A stretch of DNA of 32,033 nt from Zemynaea arenosa (GTDB lineage: Bacteria; Pseudomonadota; Gammaproteobacteria; Burkholderiales; Burkholderiaceae_D), in the NCBI RefSeq assembly GCF_004614185.1, contig NZ_SPVF01000203.1:1-32033 (forward strand). The letters are read 5' to 3'. A program made the translations under genes and the position numbers. The notes beneath the pieces were generated by a model. The model was not told where the DNA came from. It did no database searches and worked only from the letters and a program-made list of their open reading frames with translations. This document shows positions 16,146 to 25,050 of this stretch, piece by piece. The stretch's first letter is position 1. The number at the start of each line of letters is the position of its first letter.

Positions 16146-17287
16146 GCGTTCACCTCGCCGCCGCCCGCTCGAAGACTGGAATACAGAGCGTCGAACTGCT
16201 CGACACACGCTTGCATGGAAAACTGCCCTTCGACAACGCTGCGTGCGAGGCGCCCGAGTTCACGCCGTTCAATATCCGTGCGGCGGGCCATTTCGATCAG
16301 CGCGGCGGCCAAGCCTTCTGCATCACCGGAGGGAACCACAGTGCCGGTTGCCCCGACCAGGAGGGCTGCATCTCCAACATCGGTCACCACGCAAGGGACC
16401 TCGCAGCACATGGCCTCGGCGACAATATTCGGGAATCCTTCGCTGAGCGAATGCATGCAGAGAATATCGGTCGCTGCCAGCAATGCCTCCACATCCCGGA
16501 CCTCGCCGAGAAGATGGAACCGCTCTGGCGCGCCGCTGGCGACGGTCAAACCGTGCAGCTCCTGATTTGATGGATGGACATGCCGCCCTGCCATGACAAA
16601 CACGGCCTTAGGCAGAGCGTTGCAGGCGCTGGCCGCCGCTTCCAGAAATAGCGGGTGATTTTTAACGGGGTGATAGCGACCGATGCTGGCGATGACCAGC
16701 GCGTCGGCCGGTATCCCCATGCGGGCTCGAAAATCCGCGCGCCTGCCGTCATCCCGCCGGAATCGCTGTAAGTCGAACCCGTTGGGAATAACCCGCATGA
16801 TGTCGGCGCGATATCCGATCGCCGCATGGCTCCGGCGGGATGCATCGGCGGCGCACAAAATAATCGATGGAACGGTTCCGGAAAGGCGAGCACACATCCA
16901 CCGAATGAGGCGCGTCAACTGCCCGCTGGTGGCGGCGATTTCTGTAGTACGGATCCCCCAAACCACATAAGACACACCGGCAAGCTTCGCCACAAGTCCT
17001 CCAAGCAGATCCGCGTGGTACATCCAGGTCTGAACAATCTCGGGCTTGCGTTCTTTGAACAGTCGCACCAGCCGGGCAATCGCCGACGGGAGCATGGCTG
17101 GAGACACCATATCCAGCGCGATCACTTCCACCCCTGCGCGTCTCAAGCCTTCCCCCACCGAACCAATGGACGTCAGGCTGACCACCAAGTCCGCCGCACC
17201 GGTTTGCCCCTGCCGTTGCAATACCACTCTCTGCAACATTAATTCAGCACCACCAATATCGAGACCCGTAATAACGTGGATAATCAA
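16139..17287 (-). CDS. Glycosyltransferase family 4
   Basis: A 382-residue GT-B retaining glycosyltransferase. It opens IIHVITGLDIGGAELMLQR, the classic acceptor-side opening of this family. It has IPNGFDLQRF before the C-terminal donor domain and HSLSEGFPNIVAEAMCCEVP with the E-x7-E motif. I choose TTG at 17287 as start: it overlaps the upstream stop (TTGA), a GGAGG lies 7 nt upstream, and the product begins directly with the conserved strand. A longer in-frame extension would sit entirely inside the preceding polymerase gene. It should add a sugar to the lipid-linked unit in the cytoplasm; the donor is not predictable here. Confidence 0.9.
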   Translation of the reverse strand: MIIHVITGLDIGGAELMLQRVVLQRQGQTGAADLVVSLTSIGSVGEGLRRAGVEVIALDMVSPAMLPSAIARLVRLFKERKPEIVQTWMYHADLLGGLVAKLAGVSYVVWGIRTTEIAATSGQLTRLIRWMCARLSGTVPSIILCAADASRRSHAAIGYRADIMRVIPNGFDLQRFRRDDGRRADFRARMGIPADALVIASIGRYHPVKNHPLFLEAAASACNALPKAVFVMAGRHVHPSNQELHGLTVASGAPERFHLLGEVRDVEALLAATDILCMHSLSEGFPNIVAEAMCCEVPCVVTDVGDAALLVGATGTVVPSGDAEGLAAALIEMARRTDIERRELGRLARSVVEGQFSMQACVEQFDALYSSLRAGGGEVNAC

Positions 17288-18270
17288 GCCCGCCCCTCCC
17301 CGCTCGTCTGCCCGGCCCGTAAAGGCACGACGATCAGCGCTGCCCCCATTACCCACGACCAGAGGAAGAACCGGTCGTGGTACGGCATCATGGCCGTGAG
17401 CGTTGCCAGCCCGTTGATCATGAAGTACACACGGAATATCCGCTGCGAATACAGCGTCCGAGGGTCAGCATGCGAGACCCGCAAAAAGATCAGCAAGCGC
17501 GGTAGTAGCACGAAGAAGGTGGACACGAGAAGAAAACCGGGCTTGAAACCCACTGTGTACACCAGATCGGCGTTCTCATTCATCGCCTCGAGGGTCGCCA
17601 CGTTCAAACCGGCCATCTCGTACATATGCTTTCCTATCTCACCCGTGATGCCGAGCACATAGCCAACCGTCAAAAGCAGCCAGGCCTGGAAGGCAAACCG
17701 CGGCCAGCGCCAAGTGGCGCCTTCAAGTGCCACCGCGAGCAATGCGAAAATCGACGAGTAGTGAAACAGGAGCATGAGCGCGACAAATACGTAAGTGCCG
17801 CGGGCACGATACTCCGCAAATCCGTCGCGGGCCAGAAACCGGAAGAAAAAAATGGTCGCCACGCCCTGTCGGATCACCACGGCGGAAATCGAGTGGAACG
17901 GAGGGAACAGGAAAAAGAAGAGCAATGCGACCAGACCGCAAAACCATTCCCGGCCGCAGTACCGTAACAAGAGCAAAAAAAAGCTCCATAGGATCACTAG
18001 ATCGACGAGCCGGAGAAATGTGGAGAAGTCCATGACGTGGCTGCAGAACCACGTGAGCAGCACAAACCCCGGCTCATAACGCAGCATGAGACCGGGGACG
18101 TCGATCAGCGAGAAATTGTTGTAAATGGACTCGTAGATCCCCAGATCGGAAAACGGATTAATGCCCCGGATGGGCGCGAGATAGGACACAACCGCTGTAA
18201 TTAGCAGGGCGGAAGAAAAGAACAGGGCCGTCCATGCGCTGAGGCCGGGTTGCGGGGAAGCTCCTCTCAT
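17284..18270 (-). CDS. EpsG/Wzy-like polysaccharide polymerase (membrane protein)
   Basis: A very hydrophobic protein of 328 residues with about nine or ten membrane helices. It has an EpsG-type pattern: an early periplasmic region containing GINPFSDLGIYESIYNNFS and LMLRYEPGFVLLTW, then a run of helices with few charges. The YEPGF segment resembles the Y-E-P-G/L-F/Y signature seen in EpsG-family Wzy proteins. Wzy joins flipped repeat units at the periplasmic face. Start ATG 18270 overlaps the preceding GT2 stop as ATGA. The sequence is visibly richer in A/T than the flanking housekeeping genes, common for polymerase genes and a hint of transfer. It is the only polymerase candidate in the locus. 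Confidence 0.82.
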   Translation of the reverse strand: MRGASPQPGLSAWTALFFSSALLITAVVSYLAPIRGINPFSDLGIYESIYNNFSLIDVPGLMLRYEPGFVLLTWFCSHVMDFSTFLRLVDLVILWSFFLLLLRYCGREWFCGLVALLFFFLFPPFHSISAVVIRQGVATIFFFRFLARDGFAEYRARGTYVFVALMLLFHYSSIFALLAVALEGATWRWPRFAFQAWLLLTVGYVLGITGEIGKHMYEMAGLNVATLEAMNENADLVYTVGFKPGFLLVSTFFVLLPRLLIFLRVSHADPRTLYSQRIFRVYFMINGLATLTAMMPYHDRFFLWSWVMGAALIVVPLRAGQTSGEGRA

Positions 18271-19064
18271 AGCGGCAACCACGACCAGATCTTGGCCTTC
18301 GCGAGGCGCATGACTTGCACAAGTAATGCAGCCGATGAAAGCACTGCACGATGCTCGCGAATGACCCGCGAATGGCCGACCGCAAGTTCATGGTAGCGTT
18401 TGCGCAGCCCGGCCCGGGATGAGAGTCGATCATCGTGCCCGGTATGATAGCGACGCGCGTGCACTTGATGTACGGTTCCCGCCGCGCTGCGAAGCATGCG
18501 CATATAGCTGAGGCTTTCATACCCCCTCAAGTCCTCATCATACGGACACGCGCGAAATAGTTCCGCTAGCACGACGGGGAGCTTTTCCCCGCCCGTTTCT
18601 CCCAAGAGCAAACCGTCCAGGTTGAAGCTTCTTGATCGCCCGTCTCCGGGTAGACATATCTCTTCGTCGCGCACACACTCAAAAAATTGAAGTGGCGAGT
18701 TGTCATGGGCTTCGATCTTCTGGCTGACTTGGCGAGCGTTTTGAGGAAGCAACTCATCATCCGAATCGAGAAAGACAATCCATTTCCCGGCACATGCGAA
18801 GGCTCCGGTGTTCTTCGCCGCGCACACCCCGCGGTTGCGCAGATGTGTAATCAACCGGACATGCAAGAGCGTCGGTTCAGCTGGAAACAGCCAGCCCATG
18901 GCGATGGCCGAAGAACGATCGGTTGAGCCATCATCAACAACGACGACCTCCACAGGTTCGGCCAGAGCCCTCGCAAAAGCATCCGCGGAGCGCAGCGCCC
19001 GGTCGAGGCACCATTCCCGGTTATAGACCGGCACCACAATCGAAAAGCGATAGGACTGAATCAT
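18267..19064 (-). CDS. Glycosyltransferase family 2
   Basis: A 265-residue GT-A fold inverting glycosyltransferase. The conserved sites are SIVVPVYNRE (8-17), VVVDDGSTD (41-49), the RNRGVCAAKNTGA strand (76-88) and the metal-binding FLDSDDE (98-104). A short hydrophobic C-terminal segment (AALLVQVMRLAKAKIWSWLP) may touch the membrane. Its ATG overlaps the stop of the flippase-fusion gene (19061-19064, ATGA), and its stop overlaps the polymerase start, so it is translationally coupled on both sides. Expected to add a sugar to the undecaprenyl-linked unit. Confidence 0.9.
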   Translation of the reverse strand: MIQSYRFSIVVPVYNREWCLDRALRSADAFARALAEPVEVVVVDDGSTDRSSAIAMGWLFPAEPTLLHVRLITHLRNRGVCAAKNTGAFACAGKWIVFLDSDDELLPQNARQVSQKIEAHDNSPLQFFECVRDEEICLPGDGRSRSFNLDGLLLGETGGEKLPVVLAELFRACPYDEDLRGYESLSYMRMLRSAAGTVHQVHARRYHTGHDDRLSSRAGLRKRYHELAVGHSRVIREHRAVLSSAALLVQVMRLAKAKIWSWLPL

Positions 19065-21403
19065 GTGGCACTCAGCTCCGACCCATTTGCGATAGCCGCA
19101 TGCGGCCGCGTCTCCAGCATGTACATGATGACATCGCGGATTGCGTCGGCGGCACGCCCCTTTTCGTTACGGACTTCCACACCATGGCCGAATGACTCAG
19201 CGGACTTCAGGAAATCGACAAAAGACCCGGGCGAACGCCGATTCTCCCCTGGCCAACCGAGTTCGCTCAGGCAGTCAGTACACTTCGTATGATGTTGAAG
19301 GAGGTAGAACGGTATGCCGAGAATGGCTGCAATGATTGCGCCATGCAGCCTGGCAGTGACGACGTAGTCGAACCCCTCCACCCAGCGCAGGAAATCCGCG
19401 ATGTCGCCTGAATACTGACGCGCGATAGGATCGGGGCGTCCTCCGCCAGGCTGGAAGGAGCAGACCTCGAACTTCCAGCCCCGGCGCTGCGCCACCGCTC
19501 GGGCGTCATCAAGCAGTCTGGCTTGTACGTCCGCCCAGGCGCCGGTTAGCGGCACCGGCACAAATAGGACCCGCGTGCTCTCCCTGGCGCCTTGCGTGAC
19601 ATCCGCTCCCAGAGACAGGGAGAAAACGATATCGCTAGTGAGTTCCGCCCGCAGGCCTGCGTCTTGCAAGAGACTGAGAGAGCGCTGGTCCCGCACGTGC
19701 ATGAGCTCAAAGATTCGGCAGTAGTCGATAACCTGCCGCTGTCCGGCAGCATCCTTGAAGGGTCCGATTGAGATACCCAGTCCGATGAACCGCACTCCCG
19801 CTGCTACCAGCATACGATCCAGCGCGATACGCGAATTCGATGGTTCAGAAAACAGGGATCCACCGGCAAAGAGAACGAAGTCTGCCGCTGCAGAGTAATA
19901 GAACTTGAGCAAGCTCCGAAAGAATCGACCCGCCGCATTGTCCGCACGATAAAGTGCTGGAAGCGCACGCGCCGCCAAGGGAAAACACTCTCTGGGGACA
20001 CCTTCTAACGGTGTCCCCAGATAAGTCACGGTCACCTGGCCTTGAGCCAGCTTCTGTAGCGGCTCATCGACTGCACAAATGAACAGGTCGTCGCCAAGGT
20101 TCTGGAATCCATAGTATCCGCACACAACGACCTTCTTGTGCATCCGCCCCCGCGCCCGTTGAACGCGCCACCACCTGAGCAACCTGAGTGGCCACCCAGC
20201 ATAAAGGCAGGAAAAGACCTCATATCCCGTCATGCGTTCCTTGCTAAGCCGGCCCACGAAAGTCCAGGCAAAGCCGAACATTAACAGTGATTCGCCGGTG
20301 AGAAATCCAGAATAGATTCCGTAAATTCCAAAGGCTCGAGCGAACAACAAGGACACCAGCAGGCCCGCCGCGTACGCGCCAAGGGATATGGCATTCTTCC
20401 GCCAGATCGTATCCTCGAGGTTGATAGAGATTCCGAGCGCCGTTGAAAATGCACGGATGACGACGATCGGAAGCATCAGGATCGAAAGCGCGAGCAGATG
20501 ATCATATTTCCGCAGATCGAAGACGAACTGATAGCCGAATCGAATCGTCAGGAAGGCGCAGCAGGCGATAAGAACGCTCAGCAGCGCTGCATTGCGGATC
20601 GCGCCAAGAACAAAACCGAGCGCATCCTTGCGCCCCGCGGTCCACTTGGAATAAAAAGTTCCTTGATGGTATACGGAGAAATAGGCCGAATAGATCATAG
20701 TGCTGACTGTAACGATCATGAGCGCGAGCGAATACTCAGCCACTGCCTTCAGTTCGCCCAGATGTCCCAGGATCAGAGTGCCGGCTTGAAGATTTGCCAA
20801 AAATAGAATGCTGCTCAGCCAGAACGGGATCGACCGGGGGTCGAAAATAGCGCGCATCTGGAAGGCGAAGGCGCGGCGCCGCCAGGCGAACCACACGAAA
20901 GCAGCTCCATATGCCAGCAGTCCAGTGCCGGCCATCAAAAGCAGAGCTCTGTCGCGTGCTCCCGACAGCAAAATATAGACTGCCAGCAGAATGTATAGGA
21001 GGCTCGTCGGCTTTCCGGCAAACGCCAGGGCTCGAAATCGGCCGTCCACCCGAAAATATACGGACAAGTACTCGCTGACGATCATCGACAATCCTAGCGG
21101 GAGCGCAACATAAACGAATCCGCCGCTCACCGGTGGATAGAACGCAGCAATGCACATGATGAGTGCAACAAAAGCGACACCTGACAGCAAGAGCGGCGCC
21201 GCATTGACCCGCACTCTATTCAGAACTGCTTCGCGCAACTCATGCTCGGTTCGACCGATGAGGCAGAAAAACACCAGCATTGAGACTAGATTCGTCGTGT
21301 ACACAATCTCACCGTACTCGCCTGGTGCGAACAGATGAGACAGCTGAACCATCGCAATGTAGGCGATGATATTAACGATCGAGATCAGAATCGTGTATCT
21401 CAT
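19061..21403 (-). CDS. Fusion of Wzx-like flippase and polysaccharide pyruvyl transferase
   Basis: One uninterrupted frame of 780 codons joins two normally separate proteins. Residues 1-385 form a Wzx-type lipid-linked oligosaccharide flippase with about 12 predicted membrane helices (first YTILISIVNIIAYIAMVQL, last SGFLTGESLLMFGFAWTFVG). Residues 386-420 are a basic linker. Residues 421-780 form a full-length pyruvyl transferase of the CsaB/WcaK type, with GYYGFQNLGDD (429-439), FAGGSLFSE and ARLHGAIIAAILGIPF. An even helix count places the transferase in the cytoplasm, where it could add ketal pyruvate to the lipid-linked unit before flipping (inference). A possible internal start, ATG at 20143 (Met421) with a weak G-rich stretch just upstream, could also yield a free transferase. 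The gene lies 42 bp after wzz-like and overlaps GT2. Confidence 0.88.
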   Translation of the reverse strand: MRYTILISIVNIIAYIAMVQLSHLFAPGEYGEIVYTTNLVSMLVFFCLIGRTEHELREAVLNRVRVNAAPLLLSGVAFVALIMCIAAFYPPVSGGFVYVALPLGLSMIVSEYLSVYFRVDGRFRALAFAGKPTSLLYILLAVYILLSGARDRALLLMAGTGLLAYGAAFVWFAWRRRAFAFQMRAIFDPRSIPFWLSSILFLANLQAGTLILGHLGELKAVAEYSLALMIVTVSTMIYSAYFSVYHQGTFYSKWTAGRKDALGFVLGAIRNAALLSVLIACCAFLTIRFGYQFVFDLRKYDHLLALSILMLPIVVIRAFSTALGISINLEDTIWRKNAISLGAYAAGLLVSLLFARAFGIYGIYSGFLTGESLLMFGFAWTFVGRLSKERMTGYEVFSCLYAGWPLRLLRWWRVQRARGRMHKKVVVCGYYGFQNLGDDLFICAVDEPLQKLAQGQVTVTYLGTPLEGVPRECFPLAARALPALYRADNAAGRFFRSLLKFYYSAAADFVLFAGGSLFSEPSNSRIALDRMLVAAGVRFIGLGISIGPFKDAAGQRQVIDYCRIFELMHVRDQRSLSLLQDAGLRAELTSDIVFSLSLGADVTQGARESTRVLFVPVPLTGAWADVQARLLDDARAVAQRRGWKFEVCSFQPGGGRPDPIARQYSGDIADFLRWVEGFDYVVTARLHGAIIAAILGIPFYLLQHHTKCTDCLSELGWPGENRRSPGSFVDFLKSAESFGHGVEVRNEKGRAADAIRDVIMYMLETRPHAAIANGSELSAT

Positions 21404-21445
21404 TCGCCCAGCTTTGGCTCGATCACAAAGAGCATAGACAAAGGT

Positions 21446-22564
21446 TCAAGTGGCGCGTTGGCGCCGCAGATGTGCGAGTTGTTCAGCCAAGACCAGCCAG
21501 GCCAGGGCGAGCAACAAACCGGCGCAACCAGCCGCAAGCGCGATAAGAGCCCTTGCGGGCTTGGCCTTGCGTTCCGGCTCAACCGCCTTATCCAACACCT
21601 GCACGATGGAAGAGTCCTTGGTCTCGTCGAGGCGGGCAATCTCGTACTGCTTCGAGAGCAATTCGTACAGCATCTGGTGGTACTTCACGTCCCGAAGCAA
21701 CTTTATATTCTCCAGACCGTTCGCCGTCCCCACGACTTCTTCCGACTTCCCGCCACCGTTTTCCAGTTTGCTCAGCTCAAGCCGAGCGCTCGCAATCGCC
21801 TCATCAACGCGCTTCAGATCCGAATTGTTAGCAGTCACAAACGCCGCCAGAGTGCGGCGTTCGATCTCTTTTGCCGACACCAGTGCCCTTAGGCGGGCGA
21901 CGGTTTCAACGATCGAGCGGCTTTCGGCATCCACGCTGATCACACCGCGTGCACCCATCGCTTTTTTAAGCGTCACTTCGGCACGAGCCAGGTTTTCCTT
22001 GCTCTGTTCCAACTGACGCTCGAAAAAAAGCCGCCGCTGACCAGCCTCGGTGACGGCCAGCGTTTTGGTCAGTTTCAGGAGCTCATCGGCATACGCATTG
22101 GCAATGGCCGCGGCGCGTTTTGGATCGGTGTCCTCAACCTCGATGTTGATGAGCCCATCCTTACCGGTCGTGATCGAGGTGTTTTCGTCCAGCTCATTGC
22201 GAGTCGAGTCCATCAGCTTGTGGCCATAGACATCTTTGAGATGAAACCGGGCGATCAGACTGTCGGCAATGGTTCTGCTGTGCAGCATTCCGACGTACAG
22301 GTCGTTGGGATTCTTGATACCAGCGGCGCCGGCCGCTGCGCTTGCCACGCCGCCAAGTTGGGCGAGTAGTGCAGCTGCACCGCTCTGCGCTTGTTGCGGT
22401 GGGAGTATTTTCGTGTTCGCACGATAGATGTTCGGGAACAGCCAAGCCACACTGAAGCTTATCAGGAGACAAATCCCGAACGCCGAGGCGAGATATCGCC
22501 AACGTTTCAAGCTCAGCTCAAGGAGGTCTAGGACAGTCATTTCTTTCTCCGCGGCGCTGTTCAC
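21446..22564 (-). CDS. Wzz-type chain-length determinant (PCP family, no kinase domain)
   Basis: Polysaccharide co-polymerases sit in the inner membrane and set polymer length with Wzy. This 372-residue protein has the standard design: TM1 (about residues 26-43), a conserved early periplasmic region with WLFPNIYRANTKILPPQ, a long helical periplasmic part (about 150-320), then a Pro-containing segment before TM2 (about 341-364). No Walker A or tyrosine-rich tail follows TM2, so it lacks the BY-kinase module of Wzc. The start drawn is GTG 22564 (GTGA overlap with the export gene). ATG at 22540 has a better GGAG 6 nt upstream and would remove 8 residues. No separate kinase gene is in the window. 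Confidence 0.93.
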   Translation of the reverse strand: MNSAAEKEMTVLDLLELSLKRWRYLASAFGICLLISFSVAWLFPNIYRANTKILPPQQAQSGAAALLAQLGGVASAAAGAAGIKNPNDLYVGMLHSRTIADSLIARFHLKDVYGHKLMDSTRNELDENTSITTGKDGLINIEVEDTDPKRAAAIANAYADELLKLTKTLAVTEAGQRRLFFERQLEQSKENLARAEVTLKKAMGARGVISVDAESRSIVETVARLRALVSAKEIERRTLAAFVTANNSDLKRVDEAIASARLELSKLENGGGKSEEVVGTANGLENIKLLRDVKYHQMLYELLSKQYEIARLDETKDSSIVQVLDKAVEPERKAKPARALIALAAGCAGLLLALAWLVLAEQLAHLRRQRAT

Positions 22565-24903
22565 TTGAGAACCTTGATGGCGGCGGCACCCAGACCAAAG
22601 TTAGCCAGGATTTGCGACCACTCCTTCACACCACCTACAAAGCGCGTCCATGCCGTCTCAGCGCTGACCTTTTCCGGCACTACGATCATGTCTCCCGGCA
22701 TGACCACCAGCGATTCCACGCCGCGAGAGAACCAGCGCCCATCGCCCGTGCTCGCTACCGAGCCATCGGCGCGCAGCACGAATGTCTCGGAGCGGTCGGC
22801 GCTTTGCGCGACGCCTGCGCTGCGCAGGTAGTCGCCCACCGTCAGGTCTGGCTTCCACAGCGCGGCCGACTCGGTGTTGACCGCGCCGACGATCTGCACG
22901 AAGTCAGGACGCTGTGGGATGACCAGGCGGTCGCCACTCTGCATCTTCAGGGACGGCAAGCGGTTGAACGAGCGGTCCTCCGCGCTCAGGCCAAAGCCAA
23001 TGCGGCCGGTCGGATGCAATTCGCGCAGGCGCGCGATCGCCATTTGGGCGGAAGCGGCATTGGCAGCGCGGCGCGACTCCATCAGCTGTGCATCGGCTGG
23101 CGAGCTAGCCGTGGCCGCCGACAACGAAGTCAGCTGCGAATTGCGCAGGTCGCGCTCGAGGCGCTGCGCCACCTTGTCCAGGTTCACTTCCTGCTCGCGG
23201 CGTACCTGCTCACGGTACAGCGCCGTCCCGAACAGGTAGGCGTTCGAGGTCGGACCGCCGGCCTTGGCCAGCAGCGTCTGCAGCGTATCGCCCGGCGTCA
23301 TCTGGTAGATCCCCGGCACATTGACTTCGCCTTCGACGCGCACGTAGATCTGGCGACGCTCGGCCGGCACCAGCACGTCTTTCTGCGAGAAGATCGTCAC
23401 CGCATCGCCTGGTTGCAGTTCGACGTTGTCGGGGCCGTTCGGGTTGCGGAACACGCCGCCGAGGTTGAACGGAATAACCGACACCGTCAGGGTGTTCGGA
23501 TCACGCCGTTGGATCACCGCGTATTCCCAGTTGATGTCGTCGCCGTTTTCAATGACGCTGTCCACCGAGCTGGGCGCAGTAAGCTGCTGTCCGACCTCGC
23601 CGTTCCGCTTCCGCAGCACCGTACGCGACAACAGCAGTTCCTTGCTGCCGATGAGGTCGAGCACATGCATGCCCGGCCGGAACGGCGCACGCTGCGGCTG
23701 GTCGACATATCCACGCAGCACGACCGCATTGGCGAAATCCGGCGTGATCGACAGCACGTTGACCAGGTCCCCGCTGCGCAGGCCAATCTTGAGGCCCTGC
23801 TGGTCCAGCGCGAACTCTTCCACAGTACGCGGCTGCTTTTGCGTCGGATCGATCCGTTCCAGCAAGACGCGGCGCGGGTCGGCCAGCACCGGCATGCCGC
23901 CGGCGTTGTCGAGCAGCGTCGCCAGAGTGTCCTGCTTGCTGAGCAGTTCGTAGATGGCCGGGTTGTTCACGGTGCCCATCAGCGCCACATAGCCAAGCGC
24001 CGGCGGAATATAAATCGTGTCGCCGTCGAGCAGACGGATGTCGTTGCCCTTGTCGCCTTTGGCGATGAAGGAATACAGGTCGAGGTCGGCCATGACGCGG
24101 CCGCCACGCTTCACCTGCACGTGGCGCAAGCTGCCGGTGGCATTCGGCCCGCCGCTGGCGAACAGCGCGGTGACCAGCGTTGACGAGCTGGACACGGTGT
24201 AGGTGCCCGGACGGCTGGCCTGCCCCACCACATAGATGGTGATCGAGCGCAGCTGGCCGAAACTCACATTCAGCGTGACACCCTTGTACAGGCGGTCGAC
24301 GGCCGCGCGCACCACGCCGGGCGCCTCGCCGGCGCGCACGCCGCCGAGCGCCACGGTTCCAATGGTCGGCATAGTAATGTTGCCGTTGCGGTCAATGGTG
24401 GCGCGGAAGTCGATGTCCACCGAGCCCCAGCCGCGGACCAGCACTTCATCGCCCGGCCCCAGCGGGTAGTCGCTGGCGACTGGTGCGTTCAGGATCGGCG
24501 CAAAGGTCGACGGTGCTTTTTCGAAGAACTCGCTGCCGAAGAGCGGCAACATCTTGCCCGTGCTCTCATGCACGAACTTCTGGAATTCGTTCACCTGACG
24601 CTTCTGGGGCCCGACGGCGTCAGCCGCAACCTGTTGCTGCAACACATCGCGCGCACCGGTATTTGCTTGCAGCCGCGGAGACACGCTGGCGTCCGTCGCC
24701 TGGCTGGCCGCGTTGCTGATACGGATACGGCCCGGCATGCTGGCGCCAGCATTGACCGGCACATCCCCCACACTGACCGGAGACTGGTCGATACTGCTGC
24801 GCGGGTCCGGCAGATCCGCTTTGTTAATTGCGGATTCTTGGGCGTGCGCAAAAAGGGAGGCTGTGGCCAGTACGAGGGCCAGAACACCAGAGACGTGTCG
24901 CAT
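22561..24903 (-). CDS. SLBB-domain polysaccharide export protein (Wza-like)
   Basis: Outer-membrane/periplasmic export channel component of Wzy-dependent polysaccharides. I choose ATG 24903, which opens MRHVSGVLALVLATASLFAHAQ, a clear type I signal peptide with cleavage after AHA. An in-frame TTG at 24945 would add 14 residues and weaken the signal. The mature 780-residue precursor has an N-terminal low-complexity stretch and the Poly_export domain beginning YPLGPGDEVLVRGWG (about 146-160). Several SLBB-like repeats follow (segments such as GQASRPGTYTV, GTVNNPAIYEL, GEVNVPGIYQM). It ends with an amphipathic stretch GVKEWSQILANFGLGAAAI. No lipobox Cys is present, unlike E. coli Wza. First gene of the EPS operon. 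Confidence 0.93.
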   Translation of the reverse strand: MRHVSGVLALVLATASLFAHAQESAINKADLPDPRSSIDQSPVSVGDVPVNAGASMPGRIRISNAASQATDASVSPRLQANTGARDVLQQQVAADAVGPQKRQVNEFQKFVHESTGKMLPLFGSEFFEKAPSTFAPILNAPVASDYPLGPGDEVLVRGWGSVDIDFRATIDRNGNITMPTIGTVALGGVRAGEAPGVVRAAVDRLYKGVTLNVSFGQLRSITIYVVGQASRPGTYTVSSSSTLVTALFASGGPNATGSLRHVQVKRGGRVMADLDLYSFIAKGDKGNDIRLLDGDTIYIPPALGYVALMGTVNNPAIYELLSKQDTLATLLDNAGGMPVLADPRRVLLERIDPTQKQPRTVEEFALDQQGLKIGLRSGDLVNVLSITPDFANAVVLRGYVDQPQRAPFRPGMHVLDLIGSKELLLSRTVLRKRNGEVGQQLTAPSSVDSVIENGDDINWEYAVIQRRDPNTLTVSVIPFNLGGVFRNPNGPDNVELQPGDAVTIFSQKDVLVPAERRQIYVRVEGEVNVPGIYQMTPGDTLQTLLAKAGGPTSNAYLFGTALYREQVRREQEVNLDKVAQRLERDLRNSQLTSLSAATASSPADAQLMESRRAANAASAQMAIARLRELHPTGRIGFGLSAEDRSFNRLPSLKMQSGDRLVIPQRPDFVQIVGAVNTESAALWKPDLTVGDYLRSAGVAQSADRSETFVLRADGSVASTGDGRWFSRGVESLVVMPGDMIVVPEKVSAETAWTRFVGGVKEWSQILANFGLGAAAIKVLK

Positions 24904-24960
24904 GAGGGACTTGAGGTAACTGAAGGGGCTTGAAACGTAGGACAAATCTTACTTTACCGC

Positions 24961-24995
24961 AGTGATTTGCCTAACTGAAAAGTGAACAAAAGTGA
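24961..24995 (-). promoter_or_regulatory. Phased TCACT direct repeats in the EPS operon leader
   Basis: On the minus strand TCACT occurs three times, at 24995-24991, 24985-24981 and 24965-24961: 10 and then 20 bp apart, so on the same face of the helix. The first two are part of a longer repeat, TCACTTTT. They lie between the predicted transcription start (about 25044) and the first gene, where a regulator or RNA-binding factor could act. This is a pattern observation; no regulator is assigned. Confidence 0.35.
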
Positions 24996-25000
24996 CCCAT

Positions 25001-25021
25001 CTACAACGTTTATCGCTGTAG
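25001..25021. promoter_or_regulatory. Inverted repeat CTACAACG-N5-CGCTGTAG in the EPS leader
   Basis: Eight-base arms (25001-25008 and 25014-25021) are complementary except for one position that could form a G-U pair in RNA. The dyad lies about 25-45 bp downstream of the predicted start site, so it could be an operator or a small leader hairpin. Function unknown. Confidence 0.35.
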
Positions 25022-25050
25022 AGAAACCTAAACATTGCAAATTGATAAAG

